Assembly: GCA_041402125.1 (NCBI GenBank)
Contig: JAWKSY010000001.1
Span: forward strand, 1-64,000
DNA length: 64,000 nt
DNA from: JAWKSY01 sp041402125
GTDB taxonomy: Bacteria > Planctomycetota > GCA-002687715 > DRQF01
Reading direction: 5' to 3'
Below are positions 36,151 to 43,963 of the stretch, piece by piece. Position 1 is the stretch's first letter. Every line of letters starts with the position of its first letter. The notes under the pieces are model-generated. The model did not search any database. It was not told the origin of the DNA and saw nothing but the letters and a program-made list of their open reading frames with translations. Position numbers and translations under genes: made by a program.

Positions 36151-37282
36151 CCCGGGCGACCTCCTCGAATCGGGCGGGGAGGAAGGGGGCGGGATCGAGC
36201 GGCGAGGTGCCGGCGCCGAGCGCCGCCGCGACGAGCTCGGCCGTGCCGAGCGCGGTCGTGATGCCGAGGCCCTCGTGGCCGGTCGCGAGCCAGGTGCGCG
36301 CATCCGACGGGAGGGGACCGATGAGCGGCAACGAATCGGGCGTCGCGGGGCGGAAGCCCGTCCACACGCGCCGGATCTCGAGCTCGGCGAGCGTCGGCGC
36401 GAAGTCGAGCGCGCGCCGGAGCATCCGCGCCAGGACCGGGCCCTCGACGGCCGCGTCCGCGCGGTCGTACTGGCGCGAGGAACCGATCAGCACCTGTCCC
36501 GTCCGCCGGGGCTGGAGGTTGAAGGCGACGGAGACGTCGTCGTGACCGTGGGCGCTGCGGAGGTAGCCGAGCTCGACGAGCTGGTGGCGCAGGTAGCCGG
36601 GCGCGCGCGCGCTGATCGCGAGGTGCCCCTTCCGCGGACGCAACACCTCGGCGAGGCGCGGCCAGGCGACGAGGGCGGGGCTCGTGGCACCGGCCGCCAC
36701 GACGACGCGGCCCGCCTCGAGCACCTCGCCGTCGGCGAGGAGGACGCCGCCCTCCCCCACCGCCGCGACCTCGCGCCCGAGGAGCGCGCGCGCGCCGTGA
36801 CGCTCCGCCCTCGCGAGGAGCACCGCGGCCGCGGCGGGCGGATAGATCACCGCGTCGCCGGGAACGAGGAGACCGCCGGCGAGTCCGCGACGGAGCGCGG
36901 GCTCGCGCGCCGCGAGCGCCGTCGCGTCGAGGAGCGTCGTCGCCACGCCTCCCGCCGCGTAGGCCGCGTGCTTGGCCGTGGCCTCGGCGAGCTCGGCCTC
37001 GTCGGCCGCGACCCAGATCGTCCCGCAGGTGTCCCACTCGACCTCCGTCGGCAGGCCGGCCGAGAGCGCGCGCCAGAGCGCGAGGGAGCGGACCGTGAGC
37101 GCGAACTGGGCCGGCGAGTCGTCCATCGCCACGAGGTGCCCCATCCCCGCCGCGGTCGTGCCGCCGCCGGGCGGGGCGCGGTCGACGATGACGACCTCGG
37201 CCCCCGCCTCCGCGAGCGCGGCCGCGACGGCGGCGCCGACGATGCCGGCCCCGACGACGACGATGTCGCAGCGGAGGGTCAA
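36143..37282 (-). CDS. D-hydroxyproline oxidase catalytic subunit (DAO/GlcD-type FAD oxidoreductase)
   Basis: 379 residues. Dinucleotide motif VVVGAGIVGAAVA (8-20) and a C-terminal GFRPATPDSLPLIG, as in D-amino-acid oxidases. Oxidises cis-4-hydroxy-D-proline to the pyrroline. The best start is TTG at 37282: TTGA overlaps the epimerase stop in the same way as the other ATGA junctions of this operon, and there is no nearby ATG or GTG. Electrons pass to the two following subunits. Confidence 0.85.
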   Translation of the reverse strand: MTLRCDIVVVGAGIVGAAVAAALAEAGAEVVIVDRAPPGGGTTAAGMGHLVAMDDSPAQFALTVRSLALWRALSAGLPTEVEWDTCGTIWVAADEAELAEATAKHAAYAAGGVATTLLDATALAAREPALRRGLAGGLLVPGDAVIYPPAAAAVLLARAERHGARALLGREVAAVGEGGVLLADGEVLEAGRVVVAAGATSPALVAWPRLAEVLRPRKGHLAISARAPGYLRHQLVELGYLRSAHGHDDVSVAFNLQPRRTGQVLIGSSRQYDRADAAVEGPVLARMLRRALDFAPTLAELEIRRVWTGFRPATPDSLPLIGPLPSDARTWLATGHEGLGITTALGTAELVAAALGAGTSPLDPAPFLPARFEEVARDV

Positions 37283-38217
37283 AGGAGGATCCCGTGCCGG
37301 TAGGGATCGGCGGGGTCGAGGAACAGCCGCGCCTCGCCCGTGATCCAGACCCCGCCGGAGATGCGCGGCACGACGCCGCGCTCGGTGCGGCGGATGCGCC
37401 CCTCGAAGAGCGAGCCGATCACGCTCTCCTGCCGCCAGACCTCGCCTTCCTCGAGCTTCCCGTCGGCGGCGAGGCAGGCGAGCTTCGCGCTCGTGCCGGT
37501 GCCGCAGGGCGAGCGGTCGTACTCGCCGCCCGGGCAGAGCACGTAGTTCTTGCTGTCGGCGTCGGCGCGCGTGGGTTCGCCGAAGACCTCGACGTGATCG
37601 AGGAGCAGGCCGTCGGGCGTGGCGACGCCCTCGCGCCGCAGCGAGGCCTCGACGTCGCGCGAGAAGGCGGCGAGCTCGGCGAGTCGATCGGATCCGACGC
37701 GCTGATCGTGCGTGTGGACGAGATAGAACCAGTTGCCGCCCCAGGCGATGTCGCCCACGACCTCGCCGTGGCGCTCGGTGCGCAGGACGAGGTCCTTCGC
37801 GTGACGCCGGCTCTCGACGTTGTCGACCGAGAGCGAGCCGTCCTCGCCGAGGATCACGAAGACCTCGCCGACCGGCGTCTCGAGGCGGTGACGGCCGGGG
37901 CCGATGCGCCCCAGGTGCTGCAGCGTCCGCCCCACCCCGAGCGTGCCGTGCACGCACATGTTCAGGAAGCCGACGTTGTTGAAGAAGATCACCTGCGCGA
38001 CGGCATCCGGAGAGTTCGGCTCGAGGAGGGCCGCCCCCACCATCGCGTCGAAGCCGCGCGGCTCGCGGATGAGCGCCGAGCGGATCGCGTCGTGGTCGCG
38101 CCGGAAGACCTCCATGCGCTCGCGCGCGGAGCCGGGACCGAGATCGGGAAGCCCCGCGACGACGACGCGCGTGGGCTCGCCCTCGGTGTGCGAATCGATC
38201 ACCTCGATGACGCGCAT
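37279..38217 (-). CDS. 4-hydroxyproline 2-epimerase (proline racemase family)
   Basis: 312 residues. Both catalytic cysteines are present: Cys88 in NMCVHGTLGV and Cys238 in DRSPCGTGTSAK, so it is an epimerase/racemase rather than a dehydratase (which has Thr at the second site). The usual MCGHG is MCVHG here, a small departure close to the active site. Converts trans-4-hydroxy-L-proline to the cis-D form. First catabolic gene after the regulator, 13 nt downstream, with GAGGACGGAG before the ATG. Confidence 0.88.
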   Translation of the reverse strand: MRVIEVIDSHTEGEPTRVVVAGLPDLGPGSARERMEVFRRDHDAIRSALIREPRGFDAMVGAALLEPNSPDAVAQVIFFNNVGFLNMCVHGTLGVGRTLQHLGRIGPGRHRLETPVGEVFVILGEDGSLSVDNVESRRHAKDLVLRTERHGEVVGDIAWGGNWFYLVHTHDQRVGSDRLAELAAFSRDVEASLRREGVATPDGLLLDHVEVFGEPTRADADSKNYVLCPGGEYDRSPCGTGTSAKLACLAADGKLEEGEVWRQESVIGSLFEGRIRRTERGVVPRISGGVWITGEARLFLDPADPYRHGILL

Positions 38218-38230
38218 GCTCCGTCCTCTC

Positions 38231-38803
38231 TCAGGGCGCGCCCGGCGCGCGACGTTCACAGACGAGCAGCACCTCGCAGGGCTCGTCACCGGGATTGCGG
38301 TATTCCATCTCGACCTGGGCGCCGTATCCGATCGAGTCCTCGGGGCCGAGCTCGTACTCGCGCGCGCCCAGGCGGAGCGCGAGCCGACCGCTCAGGACGG
38401 TGAGCGTCTCGACGACGCCCTCGTGGTTCGGCTCCATCAGGCCGGCGGTCGCGCCGGGCGGGATCCGGTACCAGACGAGTTCCGAGCCGGGCGGCATGAG
38501 CTCGTGGCGGAGCCCGAAGCGGCGCACTCCGGTCTCGGGATCGAGCAGCTCTCGCCGCTCGCCCGCGCGGACGAGCCGGGGCTCGACGAGGGGCGTCTCG
38601 TCCAGGAGCTCCGTCAGCGTGCAGCCGAGCGCCCGGGCGATCTGGTAGGCGAGCTTCACCGTCGGGTTCTTCACCCCGCGCTCGACCTCGGAGAGCATCG
38701 CCGCGCTGACGCCGCTCGACTGGGCGAGGGCGTCGAGGGTCAGCGCCTGGGCGCGACGGCGGCGGCGGATGCCGCGTCCGATCTCGGGCTCGGTGGGGAT
38801 CAT
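38231..38803 (-). CDS. XRE-family transcriptional regulator with cupin domain
   Basis: 190 residues. The N-terminal helix-turn-helix of the XRE type (about 14-70: SGVSAAMLSEVERGVKNP) is followed by a cupin beta-barrel (about 110-185) that probably binds an amino-acid-like ligand. Likely the local regulator of the hydroxyproline operon, of which it is the first gene. A palindromic GCGTA-N6-TACGC directly upstream of its start is a candidate autoregulatory site. Confidence 0.85.
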   Translation of the reverse strand: MIPTEPEIGRGIRRRRRAQALTLDALAQSSGVSAAMLSEVERGVKNPTVKLAYQIARALGCTLTELLDETPLVEPRLVRAGERRELLDPETGVRRFGLRHELMPPGSELVWYRIPPGATAGLMEPNHEGVVETLTVLSGRLALRLGAREYELGPEDSIGYGAQVEMEYRNPGDEPCEVLLVCERRAPGAP

Positions 38804-38804
38804 G

Positions 38805-38820
38805 GCGTAAAGGAATACGC
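38805..38820. promoter_or_regulatory. candidate operator of the XRE-cupin regulator
   Basis: Inverted repeat GCGTA AAGGAA TACGC beginning 2 bp upstream of the regulator's ATG. The AT-rich core is unusual for this region. The site is seen; its function is inferred from position only. Confidence 0.3.
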
Positions 38821-39348
38821 TATGGCGAAGTCGCGGTCAAGCGACGGTCATGCGTCCAGTATCTGGACGCGGACGGGGCACTCCCCTTCCAGGGGCGCTC
38901 GCCGGCATGCCTCTAACCACATAAGGGGAAACGACTTGAGAATCGCTTCCCCGGGCGACCGAGCGGCACGCCGACTGCGTGGGAGAGGCCGGCAACCTCG
39001 CCTGCGGGGCGAGGACGTCGATCCGAAGGCCGGACCCGGAGGAAGTCCGGCCGCGCGGTCGTCGAGCGCCCGGGGGTTTCGTGGGCCCGGGCTTCGATCC
39101 CGCGCCGTGGCCCGAGTCCTTCGGGATTCGCTCGGGAATATGCGGGCCCCGGACCGATCTCACTGGCAGGGAGCATTCCCGGCGCGGCGTCTACCAGTCT
39201 TCGCCCGCCGGGAGCGCCATCCGACTCCGTCGAGCCCGGATCCATCGGCTGGATCCGGGCTCGGCATCTTTCGGGCCCCCGCCCGCCCTCGCCTCGTCGA
39301 AGAAGGGACTCCTCCCGTGCCCGTCATCGGAAGCGCGTTCGGGATGCT
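38821..39348. other. non-coding stretch, no gene recognised
   Basis: About 530 bp between the hydroxyproline regulator and the first long-inverted-repeat element. No frame on either strand has a start, ribosome site and protein-like composition; the open frames are GC-driven. It presumably carries the promoter of the hydroxyproline operon at its left end. Confidence 0.5.
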
Positions 39349-39447
39349 AGTACGGTGCCAGTCACCGGATGTGCATTTCCGTTCCACCGCGTCCGCTCGC
39401 GAAGCCGACTCGCCCGGAAATGCACATCCGGTGACTGGCACCGTACT
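39349..39447. repeat. long inverted repeat element, copy 1 (33-bp arms, 33-nt loop)
   Basis: Perfect 33-bp arms (39349-39381 and 39415-39447) that begin AGTACGGTGCCAGTCACCGG, separated by a 33-nt loop (39382-39414). The loop is the reverse complement of the corresponding part of copy 2, so the element is present in both orientations. Confidence 0.92.
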
Positions 39448-39511
39448 GCCATCTGGCACCGTACTTTAGCATCGGACACCGTACTCGCATCCGGCACCGT
39501 ACGAGCCTCGC
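39448..39511. repeat. array of degenerate half-sites of the long-repeat family
   Basis: Directly after copy 1, three near-tandem segments of about 19-20 bp each end in CACCGTAC (CATCTGGCACCGTAC, CATCGGACACCGTAC, CATCCGGCACCGTAC). They copy the outer end of the element arm. Confidence 0.75.
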
Positions 39512-39598
39512 CGACCACCTCACCCCGAACGAAGCGCGAACCCGCGCCACCGGCTACCGTTGTCGGCGCACCCCTTCCGATCCCTCGGAGCGCACGAG

Positions 39599-40634
39599 AT
39601 GGCGAAGCGACGCTGGTGGTTGGTCTTCGGAGCCCTGATCCTCGCGATCGCCGTCTCCGTCGGAGCCCTCGCGGTGCAGGGCCGGCGGACGGAGCGCCGA
39701 CTCGACGGCCTCCGCGCCGAGCTCGGGGATCTCGTCGGCTCCCTTCCCCGCTCGCCGGCCGCGAGCACCGCGGACGAAGCCCTCGTGGCCGCGCTGATCG
39801 CGGATCGCATCGCGGATCGCGAGACGAGCCGGAGGGCCGGCGACGTCGCGAGGGCCGAGCACCTCGTGAGCCTCACCCTCTCTCCTCCGATCGACGGCGC
39901 CCCTCCGTCCCCCACCCCGAACGACGGCTCCGCCACCCTGGCTCTCATCGACGCTGTCCGGCGGCTGACCGAGGAAGCGAAGCGGGCCGCGTCCGAAGGA
40001 CGCCCGCAGGACGCGGTGCGTTTCCTTCTCGCCGCGCGCCGATCGCCGCCGCCTGGACCGCCCTGCCCGAGAGCGCCGTCCGCGTCATGACGCGGATGGT
40101 CGCCGAAGACCAGATGCTGGCGGCCCTGGGAGAGATCCTGGCCGCGCCGCCACGCCCCTCGAACCCTACATCGCCGCGCGCGCCGAGCTCCTGCCGTCGC
40201 TCGATGCCGCCGCCCTGCTCGACGCGCTCGCCTCCGACGAGGGACGGGCCTTCCTTCGCCAGTACGACGAGATCCGCGCGGCCACCGCCGGCGCCTGGAA
40301 CGACATCGCTCTCCTCCGGCAGAAGGCGGACGGGGCGATCGCCGAGCAGCTCGAGACCGACCTCGTCCCGCTCGCCGTCGCCGCGCGGGACGACGATCCG
40401 GAAGCGCTGCCGGAGATGTGGACCTCGTTCGCGCAGAGCCTCCGCGAGGCCGCCGCGCGTCGCCTCGTCCTCTCCCGCGGCCTCGACGCCCTGGCCGCCC
40501 GCGCCGCCGGCCGCGGCTGGGCCGAGATCGCGGCCGAGCTCTCCGACGCGGAGTGCGAGGCTCGCGCCGACGAGAGCGGCATCCTCTTCACGCCCGCCGC
40601 GGCCCCGACGGTCACCTTCCGCGCGCGCGACTGA
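39599..40634 (+). CDS. hypothetical membrane-anchored protein, two apparent frameshifts
   Basis: Start ATG at 39599 with GGAG upstream. MAKRRWWLVFGALILAIAVS forms an N-terminal anchor helix. The protein-like reading continues in a second frame from about 40040 (AAAWTALPESAVRVMTRM) and in a third from about 40155 (LEPYIAARAELLPSLDAAAL), ending ...TPAAAPTVTFRARD at 40634. Two single-base losses would give 345 residues of helical, Ala/Leu-rich sequence. No family recognised. Convergent with the anchored helical protein at 40877; the two may be related but similarity is weak. Confidence 0.5.
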
Positions 40635-40661
40635 CGCGGACGCGTCGCGGAAAGAGATGCG

Positions 40662-40760
40662 AGTACGGTGCCAGTCACCGGATGAGCACTTCCGGGCGAG
40701 TCGGCTTCGCGAGCGGGCGCGGTGAAACGGAAATGCTCATCCGGTGACTGGCACCGTACT
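40662..40760. repeat. long inverted repeat element, copy 2
   Basis: 99 bp with near-perfect 33-bp arms that begin AGTACGGTGCCAGTCACCGG, and a 33-nt loop (40695-40727) complementary to that of copy 1 with two differences. Lies between the convergent genes ending at 40634 and 40877. Confidence 0.9.
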
Positions 40761-40765
40761 AGCAT

Positions 40766-40837
40766 CTTCCGGGCGAGTCGGCTTCGCGAGCGGACGCGGT
40801 GGAACGGAAGTGCTCATCCGGTGACTGGCACCCTACC
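40766..40837. repeat. partial second copy of the long inverted repeat (loop and right arm)
   Basis: The loop and right arm of copy 2 are repeated 77 bp downstream (CTTCCGGGCGAGTCGGCTTC onward), with a few substitutions, and end CACCCTACC. The left arm is not repeated. Confidence 0.85.
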
Positions 40838-40876
40838 AGCATCCGTCGCCTCGCCTTCGGTTCTCGGTCGCGCGCC

Positions 40877-42067
40877 TCAGTGATCCCGCGGCGGCGCGGC
40901 CTCGAGCGCGATCCGTCGATCGATCGCCTCGCGCCGCGCCACGAGCTCGGCCTCGCCCGCGACGTCCAGGTGCACGAGCGCCAACCCGTCCGCATCCTCC
41001 CGGACCCCGACCCGCCGCGCGAGCGCCGGCGAGCCGTCGGCGAGGAATCCCCCGTCGCGCGGCCACTCTCCCGTGTCCGCTCGCTCCTCCGCCGCCCCGA
41101 GCAGCGCGCGGACGAGATCGCGTGTCCTTCCTCGACGCTCGAGCGCCGCCCGGAAGGCCTGCACCGGCCTCGCATCCTCCGTCCCCGCGGCCGCTCCCTC
41201 ACCCCGCGCCTCGGCCGCGTAGACGTCGGCCTGCGCGAGGAAGGACCGGGCGGCCGGAAGGCCCTCGTCCGGCCAGGCGTCCGGCCACCTCTCGCCATCC
41301 GGCGATTCGCGGTCGAGTCCGGCCAGGATCAGGCAGCAGATGTTGGCGGCCTCACCGAGGAGGAGTCGCCGGGCCTCCTCGGGGTCTCGACCGCGTCCGA
41401 GCGCGTCGTCGAGGCGCCGGCGATAGGCCGTCGTCTCGACTCCGATCCCGCGCAGAGTCGCGGTCAGATCCTCGAGCACCCGTGTCTCCACCGCCACGCC
41501 GACGAGCCCTCCGAGCAGGGCCGACGACGAGCACTCGGCGTGCCCCGCGACGTCGAGCGCCCGCCCGAAGCCGGCCGCGGCCGCCTCGTGGGCGCCCCGC
41601 GCCGCGTCCCGGCGCGCGAAGGCCAGCAGCAGCTCCGCGCACTCGCGCTGGTCGAGCAGCGAAGGCAGATGATGGTCGAGCAACCGCGAGGGTCGGGGCG
41701 GGCCGGCCGCTTCGAGCCGCGTCTCGATCCGGATCCGATACGCCTCGAGTCCCGCGCGCTCGACGTCCGACCAGTCGGCGGCGCCCACGAGCTCGGGCCG
41801 GTACCATCGCTCCTCGCGCATCGCGGCCGCGATGCCGCGCAGCTCGGCACAGAGATCCATGCTGGGCCGCGCATCCCCCGGCCGCCACCACCGGAATCCC
41901 TCCGCCGCGAACGCCTTCACGCGCCGCTCCGCCTCGGCGCGCAGCTCGGCCTTCTCGCGGCTCCGATGGACCCCCATCGCGAGCGTCACCCCGACGGCGA
42001 CCGAGAGCAAGAAGACGGAGGCGCGCACGAAGCGGCGCCGGGGGCGCGGATTCCGGGATGTCGTCAT
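40877..42067 (-). CDS. hypothetical membrane-anchored helical protein
   Basis: 396 residues with one N-terminal membrane helix (about 13-32, RASVFLLSVAVGVTLAMG) and a long Ala/Arg/Glu-rich helical body, no recognised catalytic motif. GGGAGG directly abuts the ATG at 42067. The layout (anchor plus long helical tail) recalls the frameshifted gene at 39599. Function unknown. Divergent from the oxidoreductase at 42201. Confidence 0.6.
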   Translation of the reverse strand: MTTSRNPRPRRRFVRASVFLLSVAVGVTLAMGVHRSREKAELRAEAERRVKAFAAEGFRWWRPGDARPSMDLCAELRGIAAAMREERWYRPELVGAADWSDVERAGLEAYRIRIETRLEAAGPPRPSRLLDHHLPSLLDQRECAELLLAFARRDAARGAHEAAAAGFGRALDVAGHAECSSSALLGGLVGVAVETRVLEDLTATLRGIGVETTAYRRRLDDALGRGRDPEEARRLLLGEAANICCLILAGLDRESPDGERWPDAWPDEGLPAARSFLAQADVYAAEARGEGAAAGTEDARPVQAFRAALERRGRTRDLVRALLGAAEERADTGEWPRDGGFLADGSPALARRVGVREDADGLALVHLDVAGEAELVARREAIDRRIALEAAPPRDH

Positions 42068-42200
42068 CCTCCCTGCATCGACCGCCGCGCCGGTCCCCCT
42101 CCCCGCCTGGGTTTTCGCCCGAAGCCGCCGAAGCGCTTCGGGGGGGAGCGATCACGGAATCCCCGTCGACATCGGGACCGCCGTCTGCGAGCGTCTGGCC

Positions 42201-43154
42201 ATGATCGAGATCGGAATCATCGGGACGGGGAGCATCGCGGACACGAGCCACGGGCCCGCGCTCGGGAAGCTGCGGGGCGCGCGGCTGTGGTCGGTGCTGT
42301 CGCGCGATCGGGAGCGGGCCTTCGCCTTCGCGGCACGGCACGGAGCGGCGGCGGAGCAGCCGGCCTTCGGGGACCTCGAGAGTTTCCTCGCCGATCCGCG
42401 ACTCGACGCGGTGATCATCGCGAGTCCGGATCGGCGGCACGCGGAGCACATCGTCGCCGCGGCGCGGGCCGGGAAGCACGTGCTGGTCGAGAAGCCGATG
42501 GTGATCTCCGAGGAGGAGGGGCATGCGGCCGTCGCCGCGTGCGCCGACGCCGACGTGCGGCTCGGCGTGGCCTTCCACCTGCGCTGGCACGCGGGGCACC
42601 GGATGGCGCGGGAGCGGATCGCGGCGGGAGCGCTCGGCGAGCTGCGACACCTGCGGCTCCACTGGACCTTCGCGGGCGACCCTGCGAACTGGCGCGCGCG
42701 GCCGGAGCTCGGACGCTGGTGGAGCCTCGCCGCGAACGGACCGCACCTGCTCGATCTGTGTCGCTGGTTCGCGCCGGAGGGGGGCGCGATCGAGGAGGCC
42801 CGCGCGGTGCTGTCGCACGCGGTGTACGGCGGACCGCACGACGAGACGGCCGTGGTCGCGCTGCGCCATGCGAGCGGACTGACGGCGGAGATCGTCACCT
42901 CGGTGCTCTTCGACTCGGAGCCGCGGGTCGAGATCTACGGCACGAAGGGCGCGATGCAGGCGGTGGGCACGCTGGGACGCCACGGCTCGGGGAGGATCTT
43001 CCTCGGCGGAGAGCCGCTGGTCTTCGAACCGGTCTCGCCCTTCGTCGGCGAGATCCAGGACTTCGTCGACGCGATCGCCGAGGGGCGGGCGCCGGAGGTC
43101 GACGGCGAGTCGGGGCTCGACATCGTCCGCACGATGATCCGTCTCGTGCCCTGA
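42201..43154 (+). CDS. Gfo/Idh/MocA-family oxidoreductase
   Basis: 317 residues. N-terminal Rossmann fold GIIGTGSIADTSH (5-17), IIASPDRRHAEH, and the family Lys98 in VEKPMV, followed by the beta-sheet domain with a WxxDPANWRA segment and a conserved GPHLLDLCRW. Family members are NAD(P)-dependent sugar or cyclitol dehydrogenases; substrate unknown. No strong ribosome site before the ATG at 42201. The long inverted repeat (copy 3) begins 10 bp after the stop. Confidence 0.85.
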   Translation: MIEIGIIGTGSIADTSHGPALGKLRGARLWSVLSRDRERAFAFAARHGAAAEQPAFGDLESFLADPRLDAVIIASPDRRHAEHIVAAARAGKHVLVEKPMVISEEEGHAAVAACADADVRLGVAFHLRWHAGHRMARERIAAGALGELRHLRLHWTFAGDPANWRARPELGRWWSLAANGPHLLDLCRWFAPEGGAIEEARAVLSHAVYGGPHDETAVVALRHASGLTAEIVTSVLFDSEPRVEIYGTKGAMQAVGTLGRHGSGRIFLGGEPLVFEPVSPFVGEIQDFVDAIAEGRAPEVDGESGLDIVRTMIRLVP

Positions 43155-43163
43155 GGGCAGCGA

Positions 43164-43276
43164 CGATTCTCATACGGTGTCAGTCACCCAATGAGACTTT
43201 TCCTCGTGACGCGCTCGGCGACATTGGCCGCCTGATGGAAAAGTCTCATCGGGTGACTGACACCGTATGAGAATCG
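43164..43276. repeat. long inverted repeat element, copy 3 (40-bp arms, 33-nt loop)
   Basis: 40-bp arms (43164-43203, 43237-43276) with one mismatch and a 33-nt loop (43204-43236). Arm core CGGTGTCAGTCACCC matches the CGGTGCCAGTCACCG core of copies 1 and 2; the flanks and loop differ. It lies between the convergent oxidoreductase and hpnG genes. Confidence 0.92.
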
Positions 43277-43296
43277 CGGAAGTCGACGGCGGAAGG

Positions 43297-43956
43297 TCAG
43301 GCGAGCGCGGCGCCGACGGTGGCGGCGAGGATCTCGGCGGTGTCGAGGGAGCGGCGGCGGAGGCGGAGGAGCTCGGGGAGGAGCGACGGACGCGCGAGGA
43401 GGCCGCGGAGGATGCGGCCGGTCCGGAAGCGCTCGCCGTCCCAGCTCGCGGTCACCGCGGCGGGGATGTCCTCGGCCAGCGCGTCGCTGACGGCGCGGAA
43501 GCCCGTGTAGGCGAGGCCGCGCTCGAGGGCCGCGCGCGCGAGGATCGCGCTCTCCATGTCGACGAGGTCGGAGCGGCCGCGCGCGGATTCCGCGCGCTTG
43601 GCGGCGGCGTCGAGCGGACCGGGCGCGGTGAAGATCGCGGCCTCGCGAGCGCCGAGCTCGCGAAGGCGCTCGCCGAGCGGGGTCGTCGGCAGGGACACCT
43701 CGCCCTCCCCGTCGCGCGCGCTCCGCAACACGAAGCGATCCCCCGGGGCCTGATCGGCGCGAAGGCCGCCCGCGAAACCGAGGTGGAGGATGCCGCGGAC
43801 CTCGAGGCCGTCGAGGGCACGCGCCGCGTTGAGCGGGCCGGCGCCGAAGACGCGGAGGCGGTCGGTCTCGCCCCGATGCGCGAGGAGGCGGCGCAAGGGC
43901 GCCGCCTCCTCTTCGAGGGAGACCAGGATCGCGAGGCCGTCGAGGAGGCCGTTCAC
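43297..43956 (-). CDS. hpnG: HpnG, hopanoid-associated nucleosidase/phosphorylase
   Basis: 219 residues, MTA/SAH-nucleosidase fold: LVSLEEEAAPLRRLLA at the start, FGAGPLNAAR (37-46), GFAGGL, VDMESAILA with the purine-binding Glu, and TGFRAVSDALA. In hopanoid clusters HpnG releases adenine from adenosylhopane. The start is GTG at 43956, 7 nt after the shc stop. Shares the family with the futalosine hydrolase at 14436, but its partner genes differ. HpnH, the enzyme that should make adenosylhopane, is not in the window. Confidence 0.85.
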   Translation of the reverse strand: MNGLLDGLAILVSLEEEAAPLRRLLAHRGETDRLRVFGAGPLNAARALDGLEVRGILHLGFAGGLRADQAPGDRFVLRSARDGEGEVSLPTTPLGERLRELGAREAAIFTAPGPLDAAAKRAESARGRSDLVDMESAILARAALERGLAYTGFRAVSDALAEDIPAAVTASWDGERFRTGRILRGLLARPSLLPELLRLRRRSLDTAEILAATVGAALA

Positions 43957-43963
43957 CGTTCGC

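Noticed and set aside
39349..40842. CRISPR-like array
   Set aside because: The repeats are palindromic elements of about 99 bp, not short direct repeats with unique spacers of constant length, and no cas genes are in the window.
43297..43956. Reading HpnG as a methylthioadenosine nucleosidase
   Set aside because: It lies 7 nt after shc, and the ETRVSDALA-type C-terminal motif and the short length fit the hopanoid-associated branch.
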